64,000 nucleotides of DNA from contig OY482850.1 of the NCBI GenBank assembly GCA_960531495.1, positions 4,695,084-4,759,083 on the forward strand, written 5' to 3'. The notes under the pieces were generated by a model. The model searched no databases, was not told the origin of the DNA, and worked only from the letters and a program-made list of their open reading frames with translations. The stretch is from Zeus faber (lineage: Eukaryota > Chordata > Actinopteri > Zeiformes > Zeidae). Within the stretch, counting starts at the first letter, position 1; each line of letters begins with the position of its first letter. The position numbers were made by a program, and so were the translations under genes. Shown here piece by piece: positions 1-23,189 of this stretch.

Positions 1-492
1 ACAAGACCAACACCACAATCAACACTTGAAGAGATTACAGCGATCTGGCATTGTTCTTATACAGTTTTATGTTCATTCATTTGAATGTCTCTGCCAGAAC
101 ACGTAAACAATTACAATATTCATATGATCACATTACCATATATTCACAGCAAGAGGATTACCATACCCTATATTCATAGCTCTGACTCTACAGTATCTCT
201 CTCAAACATGTCTGACAAAGTAGAGGAAAGTTCTGTTCTAAAGTGCTGCAATGGACTGGAAAAGAAAGTTGAATACATGTGAAATTTGGCTTACACACAC
301 ACACACACACACACACACCACACAACACTGTAACTAAAAGGATTCTCCTTTTTTTTTGTTTGTTTCTTGTTCTAAATGCCTGTATTCGCTGCAAAATGTT
401 ACGTTTCACAGTGAGTATACTGGTGCCTTCAAACACCCTCCCATTTCTTACAGTCCGTGATTTCTTATATCTCTATCTGTCTCTGTCTTTCA

Positions 493-493
<1 letters not shown>

Positions 494-586
<93 letters not shown>
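494..586. repeat. (CA)n microsatellite, about 93 bp, at the plcg2 exon 19 donor
   Basis: Pure CA on the plus strand, so TG in the plcg2 sense intron, beginning about 14 bases after the exon 19 donor. A shorter CA tract is at 294-318. I see no exon for the SH3 domain in positions 1-599. Confidence 0.97.
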
Positions 587-589
<3 letters not shown>

Positions 590-599
590 GTCTGCTCAC

Positions 600-10739
<10,140 letters not shown>

Positions 10740-13700
10740 CTCTGCCTGCTGCAGGTCAAGTTTAAAACAAGGTAAAGAAAAAGGAAGCAAAACACTCTCT
10801 AAGGGTCACAGTTTGGATTTAGAAAGAAAATAGTTGCAGGCTTGGCTGAAGAAAACTGGTACATACAATCAGTTTGACTAGATTATAACATGTGTACGTC
10901 TAATCTCACTTCCTTACCGTTTCACCCATTCACCCTTTCACAACTTATCTCCAACAAGTCATTTCTCTCGACTACTGTCATTACACAATCAGAAGTCCAC
11001 TAGTGGAATAGTGACATCTAGACTGGTGTACTGGTGTGGGTGGGTAGTCTACCATGGCTCTTCAAAAAAACACTCAGTATTTAAATTGCAAATGATCAGC
11101 AAGAGGATATTAAGCAACCTCTGCCAAAGACAGGATTGGCCCGATGCATTTAAATGTAAGTGTTATAAACTTGCAACAAGAAATTATGTCTTTATTATAG
11201 TGCATTGGTTTTTTTTAAGTGTTTAATAGATTACAAGACTATTTACTTCATAGAACTATAAAGCTATGGCATAATAGCCCTGACAGTCTGGGTACATATC
11301 TCAATGGTCTCGACAGTTTTAAATTCATTGTGCAAAGTCGAGTCCAGTGGTTCTCATTGTGGGTCCGGAGGACCTTCGAGAGGTTCCTGGGGTGTCCCCA
11401 GCAAAATGATTCATTTTTAAACTGCAGTGTTATTTCATTTGCAAGATGTTAGCGCCATGAGAGAATGTACAATAATGACTGTTTATCAAGGTTTTCACCC
11501 TAACTATAGAATAGACAGGTATGGAACTATGGACTAAATCATATACAACAATTTTGCTTGATTTCCTAACCCCTAGATTTGGGTCCCAGAGACAAAATCG
11601 TGTCAAACAGGGTCCTGTAGCTTAAGGAGTATCAAACAAGTATGAAAAAGGTTGAGAATCATTGGTCTTCCTTATCCACCCACCAATCATAATTTAGACT
11701 GTGGGTGGCTGGGAAGTACATGAAACTGATCTGTACAGGTTCAAATCTGTTCTTCATCAGCTTGAAGGGAGTAAATTCTCAGCTGACAGCAGGTATTTCA
11801 CTTCTGAAACCTTTAACCCCGCACAGGTGCTTTCCCCAGAGACTGCAGATATTCTTTCCCTGCCAATTTTCTGATAGCACATGGTGCATGTTAACAAGCA
11901 TGCTGTACTATTTCCCTATTCTTATCATTTAAAAATGTAATATAGGATGCAATATTTATAATGTAGGACGTGCTTCTTGACACTATATAAGAAATATGAA
12001 CTGCATTTAAAATCGTCTGCATTAGAACACAACAGGTTGCAGACTATTCTATACTAGCTGCTTTGGCCGACACACACCATTTTCTCTGTTGTAGCAGATA
12101 GTAAAGGGGAAAAAAGCGGATTTCCCTCTTGTCACTTGTCAAACCCTGAGCAGTGTGAGTAGTGAAGACTGAAGAAACATTAAAATCCTACTCACCCCTA
12201 CAGATGGAAGAAAGTCTCTTCTTCTGTTGAAGGTCCCCACTGGTTTTTATCAATTCATGGTTTCATTGTTGTTTGTTGGTTTGTTTGAATCTGTTTGGTT
12301 CTTGAGAGCAGTCTGTGCAGAGTCCCACAACCGGCTAGGCCAGCCACAGAACAGCCAGTTCCTCTATTGGTGTGTACAAGGAAGTAAAAGTTCACTTCGC
12401 TGTGTATACATAGCAGTCATAAAACAGATCCGGAAGCCGGGATGGTATCTATGCAAATTTGAAGCTCTCTCGACATAGCAAGCCACTTTTTCTGTCGTCG
12501 TGGATTGTGCAGGTCGAAATCAGCGGATCATTTTTTGCAATTCCATGATAAAGCCATCAAAATAATAGCCAAAGGCAATGACCTTGAATACCAAAACATA
12601 TTCACTTTTTACTTATGGATGCCTAATAACACCAGCATACCATGTAACAATGAAGATACTTTAGAGATGCCAAAAGAGTTAATATGGTAGACTAGAAAAA
12701 GTGGAAGTTCTGGCATTAAAATAAAAGGTCATATGAGAGTAAAAGGGCTATAAAGAGAGATAAATATGAATAATAACTATAAATATGACAGCTTTTAAAC
12801 ACAGAAAGATAATGGTTGAAAGAAGCAAGAAAAACTGTTGGACACAAGCACACGATTAGTATCGGGGGACCACTAGCACACCAAGTTATCCTGCATACAT
12901 TTCAACCAAATTTGAAATGCGGTGAAATACTGAGGAAAAATATATATTTGTGATGAAGTTTGGCATTGGAGAAAGGATCACAGGTTGCTCAGAGGTGTCA
13001 AATGTTCTCTCATTTACATTACATTACATTACATTACATTTAGTCATTTAGCAGACGCTTTTATCCAAAGCGACTTACAATTGTTCAAACACCGACGGAC
13101 GCAGCCATCAGGAGCAATTAGGGGTTAAGTGTCTTGCTCAAGGACACTACAGCATGCTAGCAGGAGGAGCCTGGGATCAAACCAGCAACCTTTAGATTAC
13201 TAGACCACCAGCTCTACCGCCTGAGCTACCATCCCCATCCCCATTTACCTGTAGGCAAATAGCAGTATCTTTATTTTTTACTTGATGTAGCCCTGTGTGC
13301 GATGCCATAACAAGCTGCTGTATTCCTATAGCACGTATTTGCCTATGCAAGATCACCTGCCTCGGATGATTTGAATAATCGAACACCGACAGTCAGCACG
13401 GACACAAAGTGGCCTCTCAGTGGATGTTCATGAACCGTGTGAATCGTTAAATAAGATTGGGATTTCACCATCTGCAGCAATTCATCATCCCCTAACACTT
13501 TAACAATAGGACCCCCCACAGCAGAGCATTTCCATGAGTGGAACCTCCTTGAAAGTGTTAACATAAGAGACCTGAGGGGCGAAATCAGCCAAGAGTCATA
13601 GACAATTCCAATGTGAAGTTTGTGAGTTCGGCAAGTTGGTGGTTTGATTCAGGGAGGTTTTTATTCGATTGCTGAGGAGACTTAATAGTGCTGAAAGGTT

Positions 13701-14650
13701 TCACAGACAACTTCCAAGTCAACGGGTCAAGTCCCAAAATAGCCTGATGGTCTGATTGTGTATGTTTTAGGCTAGCACGGCTCAGCGTTAGAACAGCCCA
13801 ACAGGGACAGGGGTTTTACCGATTGCTCAGTAGACCAACCAACAAGTAACAGGTGTGCAGCCACTCTGATCCTGGGCCCCAACTACCTGGACCCAGGACA
13901 GGTGGGGCTGCTCAAACCACCTCATCCCCACACCCCAGTATGTTATTGTTGTTGTATGTTTTAATAATAGACATCAGCAATGCGATTCGTAGGAGGCCAT
14001 AATAGAATCAAAGTTCGATGCCCAGCTGTAAAAATATTTTTTCAATATATGAAGACATGATTTGACTTCCGGTGATGTCACTACTTCACAATCTAGTCAA
14101 AACAGATCATTTAGATTTAAAAAATGTCAACCAACATCCACACAGACAAACAAAAAAAATATTAAATAAAGCACCGATGACAATTTAACATAATATACTG
14201 TAAGTCATTGAACACCAGAGATAAAGTCTCGTTCATTATAAAGAACACTTCACTTCACACTGTTTGGAAAATGTTCGGAAACACTGCATTTTACATAGCC
14301 CAAATCCCCCTTGTTGAGCTATTGAGACATATTTTAATTGTATCAACTTTGGATTGCATTTCATGCTCACGCTCAAGAAAATGCAGACAAGTTATATTTA
14401 CATGTATCTTCACCATGGCTTGAAAAAAAGTGATCTTGTAGAGATGTTCGCTGTTTTTACCTCTGCTGCTGAGTGACTTGATAAGTTGTGAACTTTAAAC
14501 TGGCAAACCGTCTTAGTGGTGAATACAATTTAAAACTTAACACATCTAGATGTCCCCGCTCACTCAGGCTAATGAGACCTGTAGTGCAAGACCAGTGAAG
14601 GATGGGGACGGAGCTTCCAGGGCTGTCTTCGAGGCGAGTTGCTTCGCCCG
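10740..14650. other. plcg2-meak7 intergenic region; plcg2 5' flank
   Basis: No coding exon was recognised here. It must hold the plcg2 5' UTR exon(s) and promoter and the meak7 3' UTR. The most promoter-like stretch on the minus strand is about 12300-12480, with several GGAA/TTCC cores including ACTTCCTTG and AGAGGAACTG, which resemble ETS/PU.1 sites expected for a haematopoietic gene; this is inference only. Candidate meak7 poly(A) signals (TTTATT on plus) are at 13269 and 13660. A SINE occupies 13014-13240. The rest is AT-rich unique sequence. Confidence 0.5.
13014..13240 (-). mobile_element. tRNA-derived SINE, near full length
   Basis: On the minus strand it opens with a tRNA-like head (box A TAGCTCAGGCGGTAGAGC, box B GGTTTGATCCC). 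It continues with CTTGAGCAAGACACTTAACC, a segment reading AAGTCGCTTTGGATAAAAGC, and a (TAATG)n tail. A possible target duplication CATTTAC is at 13011-13017 and 13242-13248, though the tail repeat resembles it. The same head is in the copy at 31960-32183. The head is too diverged and embedded to be a functional tRNA gene. Confidence 0.85.
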
Positions 14651-15262
14651 TCAGAGCTCCTCCTGTTCGGGTTCCCTGAAGCCCTGGCTGTGGAGGGTCT
14701 TTCCCACCATCTCCATCATGGCCTGGACTTCGGGATCCACATCTAGGGCACTCTTCTTGCTTCGCCCATCCCCAGCCTGAGCAACCACACCACAGATAGA
14801 CAGATAGATAGATGGTGTGTACAAGAACAAAGAAGGATTGGTATATTTAAGTTTAGTTTATATGTGATATCTGGGAGACTCCCCCAAATAGTTTGTGGTC
14901 ATAGACCACAACGGTTGATGATCGTAGCCAGGTTATCAAATGTTTAAATGAACCAAATAAGAGCTTGAGTCCAAACAACACTATAGTAAAATAAGTAAAC
15001 AGAAATATTTGTAGTTCAGCATCTAGTAAGCATTATTAATGACAAATTGTCATTTCTGCACTGGTGATTGATCATACACCACCTGAGATGGACAATAGAG
15101 ATGACCTATCTGCTTGTATTAAAGCGCCTTTTTACTTATGTCAAATTTTCTTTTGTTTTGTCAAAACTTTGTTATGAAAAGTGCTCTTTAAGAATTCTAT
15201 ATGACCCCAAAACCGAGGTGCATACCAAACCACCAATACAACCCCTAATAAAATATAATATA

Positions 15263-15322
<60 letters not shown>

Positions 15323-16866
15323 ATACAATTATAATAATTCAGAACTGGGTGATAAATCCATATAATGTTTAAATCATTATACGAGACAGGACATTAACTT
15401 TATTTATTTAATTTGTTTATTTATTTATTGTAATTCAGTTTTTATATGTTTTAATTGTATTCATTTATTTAATTAATTTGATTATTTTCATTTATTTTAA
15501 CAGCTTTCTGAACTTATTTCAGCATTCTACTTGAGTAAAATGAACATCTCTGAACGTCTCTAATAGCTTGGACATCATACCCATATTCCTACAGATTATT
15601 AACAAATAAAATGAGAAGGGAGATTCCTTAAAATTATCCGTTGGATGAAAACACCAACCAACCTGCACTAAAACATCATCGTAATTATCCATAGAAAAAT
15701 TGCAATATTGTGATTTTCTGAGTCTCTGCTGTTACCTCCTCCGGCTCGGGCGGTTTGCCGACCCCCCAAACTTCCACAGAGTCCAGCGTGAAGTCCTCAT
15801 CGGTGGAAAGCTGGGGGCTGCCATAGGTGGTACACGTGGGCCGTGCTCGGCTGTGGCCGCGGCCGAAGTCGCTGTCCAGCCACAACCCGAAGTAGCCATG
15901 CTGCCCGCCCATACCCTAACGCCGGCAGGAAGGTGCATATAAATTTGGAAAAGGCTCCCACGTATGTATTCAGGACAAGGAAAGGTCAAATTACACCTAA
16001 TTAAAGATGACGTCCTTGCTGTCAAGCGTGAATTTATTGAAAGTGAGTGTGAAAGTGGCACGTTCTCACCAGTCCGTTGGGCATGGTCTGCTGGTTCTGG
16101 TTGAGGTACATGAAGTGCTGGTTGTAGCCGGTGGCGGTGTACACACGCAGCCTGGGGAACACGGTGAACAGGAAGCATCTGGAGTCTCCTGCAGACAAAG
16201 AGGCAGTAAATAGACACAAAATGTAATGGCCCGAGTGAATCCGAGTGCCGTCAATCTAAAGGACACTCTCACCCTGATACTGCGGTTTGACCTCCCAGGT
16301 GTGGGAGGCGAAGGCACCGAATACGTGGCCCTTGGTGTCTCGGATCAGGAGAAGGGTGGGCCCCCGCTTAGCCAGGCCTGCCACCATCCTGGTGAAGCTC
16401 TCTCCGTGCAGCTGTGTGGAGAACAGGAGCCTCCAGGGGGCGCCGTAGCCGTCCGGCAACTGTGGCAAGGGCAAAGGATCCAGAGTCAGAAAGATATGGT
16501 ATTTACATTGCAAGATAGATATAAGCCAGTCATTGGATGGGCATCAGTTTGAGTACGACTGCAAACCAGACACAGAGATTACACAGAGACATATACAGGT
16601 CCTCCTCACTTAACGATCGAGTTCTGTTCCTACGACCAGGTCATTAGGCAATTGGTTGATAAGCGAGGACCCGCCCCCTTACCGTTATTTCAGTCTTGGA
16701 GATTGCGAACTCTACGCTAGTGTAGTGTAGTCAGAACATTCTTTCGCAGTCATTTCTGCATTGAACATCTGATATTGTAGCTTGTCAATAGATAAACCAA
16801 CCGATTTTAAGACATATTAAGACATAATAAGACATAAAATAATAAAAAATAATAATAATAATGATG

Positions 16867-16919
<53 letters not shown>

Positions 16920-19318
16920 CATAATATAAATAGTAATCAATAATAATTCATATTAAATATTAAATGTGAATATACACAATATAAAAATATTATGTACAGG
17001 ATAGATATATTTCAAAATAGTATAATATGAGATGAGAGAGTGAGAAAGAAATTCTGCAATTTGTTTTGCCAACCCAATAAAAAACTCAAACTACCTGTTG
17101 GTCGCCACCCAGAATTTGATGATTGTATAATCGTCTATATACATCATATATTTAAAAAATATTGAAGTTAGTTAGGCAATATAAATGTATTTTTATAGCC
17201 ATTACAATGGTGAGTTTTGGGTGGGACTGACCTGTGGAGCCAAGAACATGAGCGTGGGCAGGTCCAGCAGACAACTGAGCTGGCCCCAGGGGGTCTCCTG
17301 GCAGGGGGGCAGCAGAGTGAGGGGCGGCCGGGAGGTCAGGGCCACGCTCAGACCCTCGGCCACCAGCACATCCAGGTAGGCAGCCACCTGGGACGTGCGG
17401 AACATCCAGTCCTCCAGGCAGGCGACATCGCAGGCCCCCGAGCCTATGTGTGCAGGAGAACACAGAGAACGCAGAGGACACTTTTGCTATTTGTGGCAGC
17501 ACTTTACACCACTTTTGTGACATGGACAGGTGGTTTCGGAGATAAAATATTAACCGCTCTGACCGGTCGAATGCCATAGGTGATCGTAGCACGTGGTCTT
17601 GAACCTCAAGACCCTCACACCTCCCCGCTCACCTGAGGGTTTGATCTCAGAGCACATCTGCTCAGCCAGTATTTGGACGCCCTGGGAAACGTCGCCCATC
17701 TTCTCCGGTTTCCAGCCCTGCAAACGCCCCCTGTGGACCAGGATCTGAACAACGGCCGAAAGCAGGTCCTGTAAGAACTGCAGGGAAAAGAAGAGGAGAG
17801 ATCGATATGCAGCGGAAGAAGGAAGAGATGGATGCATAGAGCACAGCACAGCTTTCCCTCTTTCAATTTTCCTCCTAAAGTAAAATGAGGGTGTGGTAAT
17901 TGGCTGTTGTGTATTAGCAACACCATATATGTTGTTTAAAATAACATTGTATACCCATACTAATAACCTATCCTGTGCATAGGATCACATCGTATATTCT
18001 GTATATTTTATATATTTGACCATTCTTGTTTTGCTTTTGCCGGCAATTTGTGAATATTTGGCAAATTACATTTTTTACTTTACTTTTTATTCTATTTTTA
18101 TTTTATCAGATTCTTAAGCTTTTTGTAATGCCAATCATCTGTAGATACGCACCAATAATCTCCATGACAAATTCCGAGAACATGTAAATGCACCTGGTGA
18201 AATAAAGTCATTCTGATTCTAAAGTTGCTAACTGTTTACAAAAGCTGCATATACTTTATATCTATACAGTATGTACTTATGAATGTGTCCTTTATTGTAA
18301 ACAAGGAGGACATTACATACACGTAAATAGTTTGTACTAATGTCTGAAAATGCTGCAGACAATTTATTTTTTTCATTTTTTTTATTTTTTTTTACCTCTG
18401 CCACCTGCTCACAAGTAACAACCCCAGGATCCCCCACTCCCCCTTGAGACATGGCCAAGACGAGGGGCGCCCGCTCCTCTGAGGTGCCTCGCAGGACGTC
18501 CGCTAGGAAGACGACCAGCTGCTCCCGGGTCACACCAGACTGGGCCATGGTGTCGCCTGTCTTCCCTTGGCTGGCCGCCTGTGCCATGCCAGGGTCCACA
18601 CTGCACGCACCCCGGTAGACCCTCCATACCATGGAGTCAGAGGCCATTTTTTCCATAGAGGACTGTGCAGGATAAAGAGAGAGCGCTCATTGAGCAGCTG
18701 TACAGGATGAGAGACGACATGAAAACAAAACCTAAAAAGGAGGCTGGCACCCCTTACATGCGCACGCACACACACATGCACGCACACACAGTATTTAGTA
18801 ACAGAAGGCCGGTACATTACAACATACAGAAGTTACATTTATATACATAATATAACGAAAAAAAAGATGTTGGTTAATGGTTCCTTACATTCATTTTTTT
18901 TTTTATTTAACAAATTCATAGCTACAGTGTCATAAAATCAGTAGTGAATAAAACAGCGAATAGAAACAATCATTCAATTGGTAATAGGTATTGTGAAGTT
19001 TGACGGTTGCTATGGACTCCGGTCGCCATTTTTGGAGTATCACTTCCATTCAATTGCATAGAGACATAGCTAAAATATACAACAAGCACGATTTTCTGTG
19101 GGAGTTTTTCACCTACAGTAACAAGACTTCCAAGGCATCTTTTGACTGGAAAAAGCTGACTGACATTCACAGTCAATGAAAAATCCCCCAATATATGGCG
19201 ACTTGTTTCAGCAATGTGACGTCAGCTTCACATTCCCTACTGAATCAAAATAAATCAAATCAAAATGAATAAAATGTAAAAATGACACGTAATATATATT
19301 TTAAAAAGGGATACAAAT

Positions 19319-19350
<32 letters not shown>

Positions 19351-20539
19351 AATAAACACAAATAAACAAACAAACAAATAAACAAACAAATAAATAAACA
19401 AACTAACTAACAAATAAATATGCAGCAATGGACCAGGTTCCACTGAATGACAAGGAATGTCTGAAAGAAATTATATTGTGCACAGTATGTGAAGCTACAC
19501 ATTTGTAACACCTGTGGGCAACGAGGTGTTGTGTTTTTTGTACAGTAGTTGGTTGGGACTGGCAATATGGCAAAATGGATGGTAATGTGCCTCTGAAGTT
19601 GTGCCATGTGGACAGTAAAAAAAGCAATACCTTAAAGGCAGAGTCTGTAATGTTGGCAAACAGTGACCTCGAGGCCAAAGCGCCCCTCTTGTTTAAGGCT
19701 TTGTGCACATTTTTTGTTGTGGACTGATGTCTTGAACTTAATGTTTTCCTGAAATTTCAAGATATCACCACAGCACTTGGCAGACATGTTTACAATCATG
19801 TTTTTGGCTGCCCTGACAAAGTTCAAGTGGATTTATTACAGTTGCATGATTCCACAGCACGTTTGATGTTTTTGCCAAATTCTTTGAATTGCCTGCCCAC
19901 TCATTTTGCCTATTTTTGACCAATCCCTTAACATTTCTCGAACTATGTTCCTGCGTGTCCCCTTGACCTGCCCCACAAATGTTGCGTCATGAGAAGAAGA
20001 TTTTTGAAGGTTTTTCAAAAAGTTCAAAATGGGGGTAAAAAAGATTAGCCTTTGACTCAGAATGTGTGTTATAGCGCTCTCTATGGACCCATCAGTACCG
20101 TTGTTTGTGGCCTTGATTGTGCGTTAAAAGGTTAAGTTATGTATGGATAGAATATTGGACAAAATACAGGAGAAAAATAAATAATTATAATAATAATAAT
20201 AATAAAGGCTTTTTGGTACCTTGTATATGCCGATGATGTCACGTGTAATCCCGTGACGTCACGCATCACGTGATCTCGTGTTGCTAAACGTTTAATTTTT
20301 GGTCCATTCTAAAATCCCTATATGAGGAGGCTTATTGCACGAGATGGATTATAATTCAGATATTCGCATCATACCTGCAATATTTCAAGCGTTAAAGCCT
20401 TCGGTGCAGCTTGGCTCTGAGCACCTGCTGAACCTCCGCCGCCCACAAGTCGGTCGAAGACTCCTTCGATAACGGGCCGTTCGTCAGGGCGGAACCGGGC
20501 CAAGCGCTTCTGGACCAGCACGCTCTCCGTGTTGCCCAT
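14651..20539 (-). CDS. meak7: MEAK7 (TLDC1), TLD-domain mTOR-associated protein
   Basis: MEAK7 is a lysosome-associated TLD-domain protein that promotes an alternative mTOR/S6K2 signal. Eight exons join in frame: 20375-20539, 18396-18662, 17633-17777, 17232-17443, 16273-16459, 16070-16188, 15736-15915 and 14651-14776, giving 466 residues (human 456). The start MGN gives an N-terminal Gly2 suited to myristoylation, as in the human protein. Residues about 60-190 are the helical EF-hand-like region. The TLD domain covers about 240-420, with WRLLFSTQLHG, HVFGAFASHTWEVKPQYQG, CFLFTVFP, PNGLGMGGQHGYFGLW and GRGHSRARPTCTTY. The stop is TGA at 14651. Other TLDc proteins (OXR1, NCOA7, TLDC2) are excluded by the whole-length match and the MGN start. 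Confidence 0.95.
15264..15326. repeat. (AAAT)n microsatellite in meak7 intron 7
   Basis: About 15 tandem ATAA units on the plus strand, between meak7 exons 7 and 8, in an AT-rich stretch with no other recognised feature. Confidence 0.95.
16604..16667. repeat. Small palindromic repeat, MITE-like
   Basis: CCTCACTTAACGATC at the left pairs imperfectly with GGTTGATAAGCGAGG at the right (reverse complement CCTCGCTTATCAACC), with GTTCCTACGACC between. The unit is about 64 bp and lies in meak7 intron 4. No target duplication was established. Confidence 0.5.
16836..16920. repeat. (AAT)n microsatellite in meak7 intron 4
   Basis: Tandem ATA/AAT units with one ATGATG interruption near 16862, in the intron between meak7 exons 4 and 5. 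Confidence 0.95.
18150..18222 (+). mobile_element. LINE 3' tail (L2-like) in meak7 intron 2
   Basis: GACAAATTCC followed by a short spacer, CTGGTGAAATAAAG and ATTCTGATTCT is the layout of a common fish LINE 3' end with an (ATTCTG)n tail. A related copy is in reverse at 40763-40830. Only the last about 70 bases are present, as expected for 5'-truncated insertions. The family name is from memory of the motif. Confidence 0.55.
20239..20274. promoter_or_regulatory. E-box/CRE/E-box cluster just downstream of meak7 exon 1
   Basis: TCACGTG at 20239-20245, full palindromic CRE TGACGTCA at 20254-20261, and ATCACGTGAT at 20265-20274, all within 36 bp and about 100 bp into meak7 intron 1. TCACGTGA-type E-boxes are the core of TFEB/CLEAR sites of lysosomal genes; CRE binds CREB/ATF. 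Occupancy is inference. Confidence 0.55.
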
Positions 20540-20860
20540 GGTGCTAAATAGCCAGACTATTCAACTCTGTCGACCGAACGGGCCATTGCTCCTGTAATGC
20601 ATCACTGTCACCGTCGGAACGGGCTCGGGGCGAATGGCATTCTGTTATTTTCGTGTCGGGAGAGTCGTCTACATTTTAAACCACATCCCAGACGTGTGTG
20701 GTTTGATATGAGCTCACAGGTGCGTCGCGCTAACCCTGTAAACAGCCGAGGACAGAACACAACATCCTGGATCGCGTATACGCGGATAGGAAATAGACCA
20801 ATCAGATGACATGGATGGTCAGCAGTTTCATTTCTATTGGTCTATATCGCCAGAGAGGCG
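20540..20860 (-). promoter_or_regulatory. meak7 promoter and 5' UTR region
   Basis: Sequence immediately upstream of the meak7 ATG (20539). Two CCAAT boxes face each other: CCAAT at 20798-20802 on plus and ATTGG at 20836-20840, the latter CCAAT in the direction of meak7. The stretch 20560-20780 is relatively CpG-rich and has no TATA box, consistent with a housekeeping-type promoter. The transcription start is not defined. Confidence 0.5.
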
Positions 20861-21478
20861 GGGACTGGTATGACACAATCGTGCTGCATTTCCGTCAGGT
20901 GGGAATTCGTGCAATTCGGACACTGAAATCTTTCTACGTCCTTACGTCGTCAATCGTTTGACGTCGATCTAAACGATTCTTTAGTTTTTATGCTATATTA
21001 ACTTGGAGGATACGTAGGTTTGCTTAAAAATACATTCAAAAACACATTGTTTTCCCGAATAGAGGGAATGGGGCACATCTGGTGGGAAGTGGGTACTACG
21101 GATCGGACTTACCCATTTCCGAGTCTCAAAAGAATGCAGCGTATTTTGAGATTTTCCTTATTCTTAAATATTTAATAAATGATTTTAAGTAATTGCGAAT
21201 TACTTGCTTGTTTTCAAAGCGCATTTTCAATCTGTATAGTGGGATAACAATTTGTATATTGTAATGTTTGTTGGTTAAGTACAATACATTTTATGCCAGC
21301 GTGGTATCAGTGAATCCGATAATACTTGTGTCACAAAGGTGCAAAACACATGAATTGTTCACATTATTACCTGGGTATATGCTACGAAAATTGTATTTTT
21401 ATTTTATTTTATGTCTTCAGAAAAAAAAATTCTGAAAAAAAATCTAGTGCGACTAATAATTGTACCTTTGAATACTTC

Positions 21479-21535
21479 TCCAAATATAGAATTTTGTCCA
21501 ATACATGACATATTATTGGACAAAATTCTATATTT

Positions 21536-21538
<3 letters not shown>
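21479..21538. repeat. Perfect 25-bp inverted repeat (hairpin) next to (TA)n
   Basis: The left arm 21479-21503 and right arm 21514-21538 are exact reverse complements (starting TCCAAATATAGAATTT), separated by a 10-base loop. A TA tract at 21537-21566 follows the right arm directly. No transposon ends or gene association seen. Confidence 0.95.
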
Positions 21539-21566
<28 letters not shown>

Positions 21567-23119
21567 ACACATATCCAATAGGCTATATTCACTGCAATTA
21601 AACTCCAGTAAAACTCTGAGCCAACACCTGCTTGGAGAATGGGGAACTGGCACATAAATCCACATGTTGGGCTTTACCTCCCTCTAAAGGACGATAATAA
21701 TTAATACAACATTTATGGGGATGAGCAAACCGCTCATGTTCACTTCATATCTGACAGAATAGCTGTGGAAAATAAAACAACACATTTATTTGATACAATA
21801 CACTTCTTGAAATTCAAAGTTCATACATTTGATTGAGTTGCAAGGGAGTAGTTCCACCGACAAGGGATTGTATTAGTTTCTGTTTGGCCAGTTTGCAGTT
21901 CTGTCGCTTGACTTTTATGTGAATTTAAATGCAGGAATACATTTTTTCAATGGAGGGAGTTATGGTTCAACGGCAGATGATGACCTATTGACCTTGATAT
22001 CATGACATGAACATCATTATGAGTGAGTTTTTCCTATATTCTATGTACTGGACTTAAGAGTAACCCACAAATGTCACGGGTACACAGAGGCAAAAGATCA
22101 TTTGGGAGAACCAGCCAACATGGACGCCCATTATGAAACAATCGTAATTTTGTATTTCCTTCAACAATAATCTCTTTTAATAGAGTAATGTTTTGAATTG
22201 ATTTTGCACGTATTTAAACATGTGCACTTGTGTTATTTAGTCCCTAGTTTTATAATATTTTGAGTTCATCATTTTTGTTTCTGATATTTCTTTCACCACT
22301 CGTGCTTTTGGTTTGGCCATGTCCCTATGTTCCCTCCTGTTGCATCTGGTCAGGTCCGTTTGGTGTTTCCAGTTGTCTTTATGTTAATCCCTGTTTAAAT
22401 TATTTTGACCTCGTTTTTAGTTTAATCATACTTTACCTTATTTGTAAAAGTTACCTCCTGCACTTGTTTTGCAACCATCCTAAATGTAATATTTTTTTTG
22501 GCTCAATAAATCCTCATTTCTGCCTCAATCTACCTGCAACTCCGGTGTCTGACGCCTTGGTCACGCCACATTCATCTTGAGTGTCTTAATGTGTTGCATC
22601 ACAGTCAATCTCATAATAAAAGGTATGTGGGGGTTGGGTTTTGGGGGGACCCCAGCAACATTTGACTCTGAGCCCCTAGGCAAGTCACAACCGCTGCTGG
22701 TTGTTTGTAAACTATTTTATTTCCCAGACAGGTGCACCTGTTCAGTGTGCGACGCCTTCCAAGATACGTGCGTGTCACAGTTCAACATGTCAATGATTCG
22801 TTCCTTCGCGTGGCCGTTCAAAATACAACACTTTCTGACGCGTGCCCGTCCATGACACTGTGTCCAGATTGCGCCAAATTCGACACTGCACGTCCTTGGT
22901 TCCCCAGCTAGGGAGATCGGATGAACGGTTGCTGAGGTCATCGAAAGGTAGACGGACAGACAGGCAGGCAGACAGTCCTGCCTTCATAGTTAGATAGTTA
23001 GAAGACAGTTCGATTAGAAGAAGATTAGATGAGGTGCAGCGCACAAATGCTGTCATCGCCCTCTTTCAGCAGAAGGGGGCGCACGGGAGAGGAGGAGTGG
23101 AGCCGCTGCGGGCGGCAGC

Positions 23120-23120
<1 letters not shown>

Positions 23121-23188
<68 letters not shown>
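23121..23188. repeat. (CAG)n trinucleotide repeat, about 22 units
   Basis: Uninterrupted CAG/GCA repeat of 68 bp preceded by GC-rich GGCGGCAGCG. Open frames read it as poly-Gln, poly-Ala or poly-Leu, but none shows flanking protein-like sequence or splice support, so I treat it as non-coding. Confidence 0.95.

Positions 23189-23189
<1 letters not shown>

Noticed and set aside
13190..13240. tRNA gene on the minus strand
   Set aside because: Box A and B are present but the cloverleaf is not completed, and the sequence continues into a SINE body and tail.
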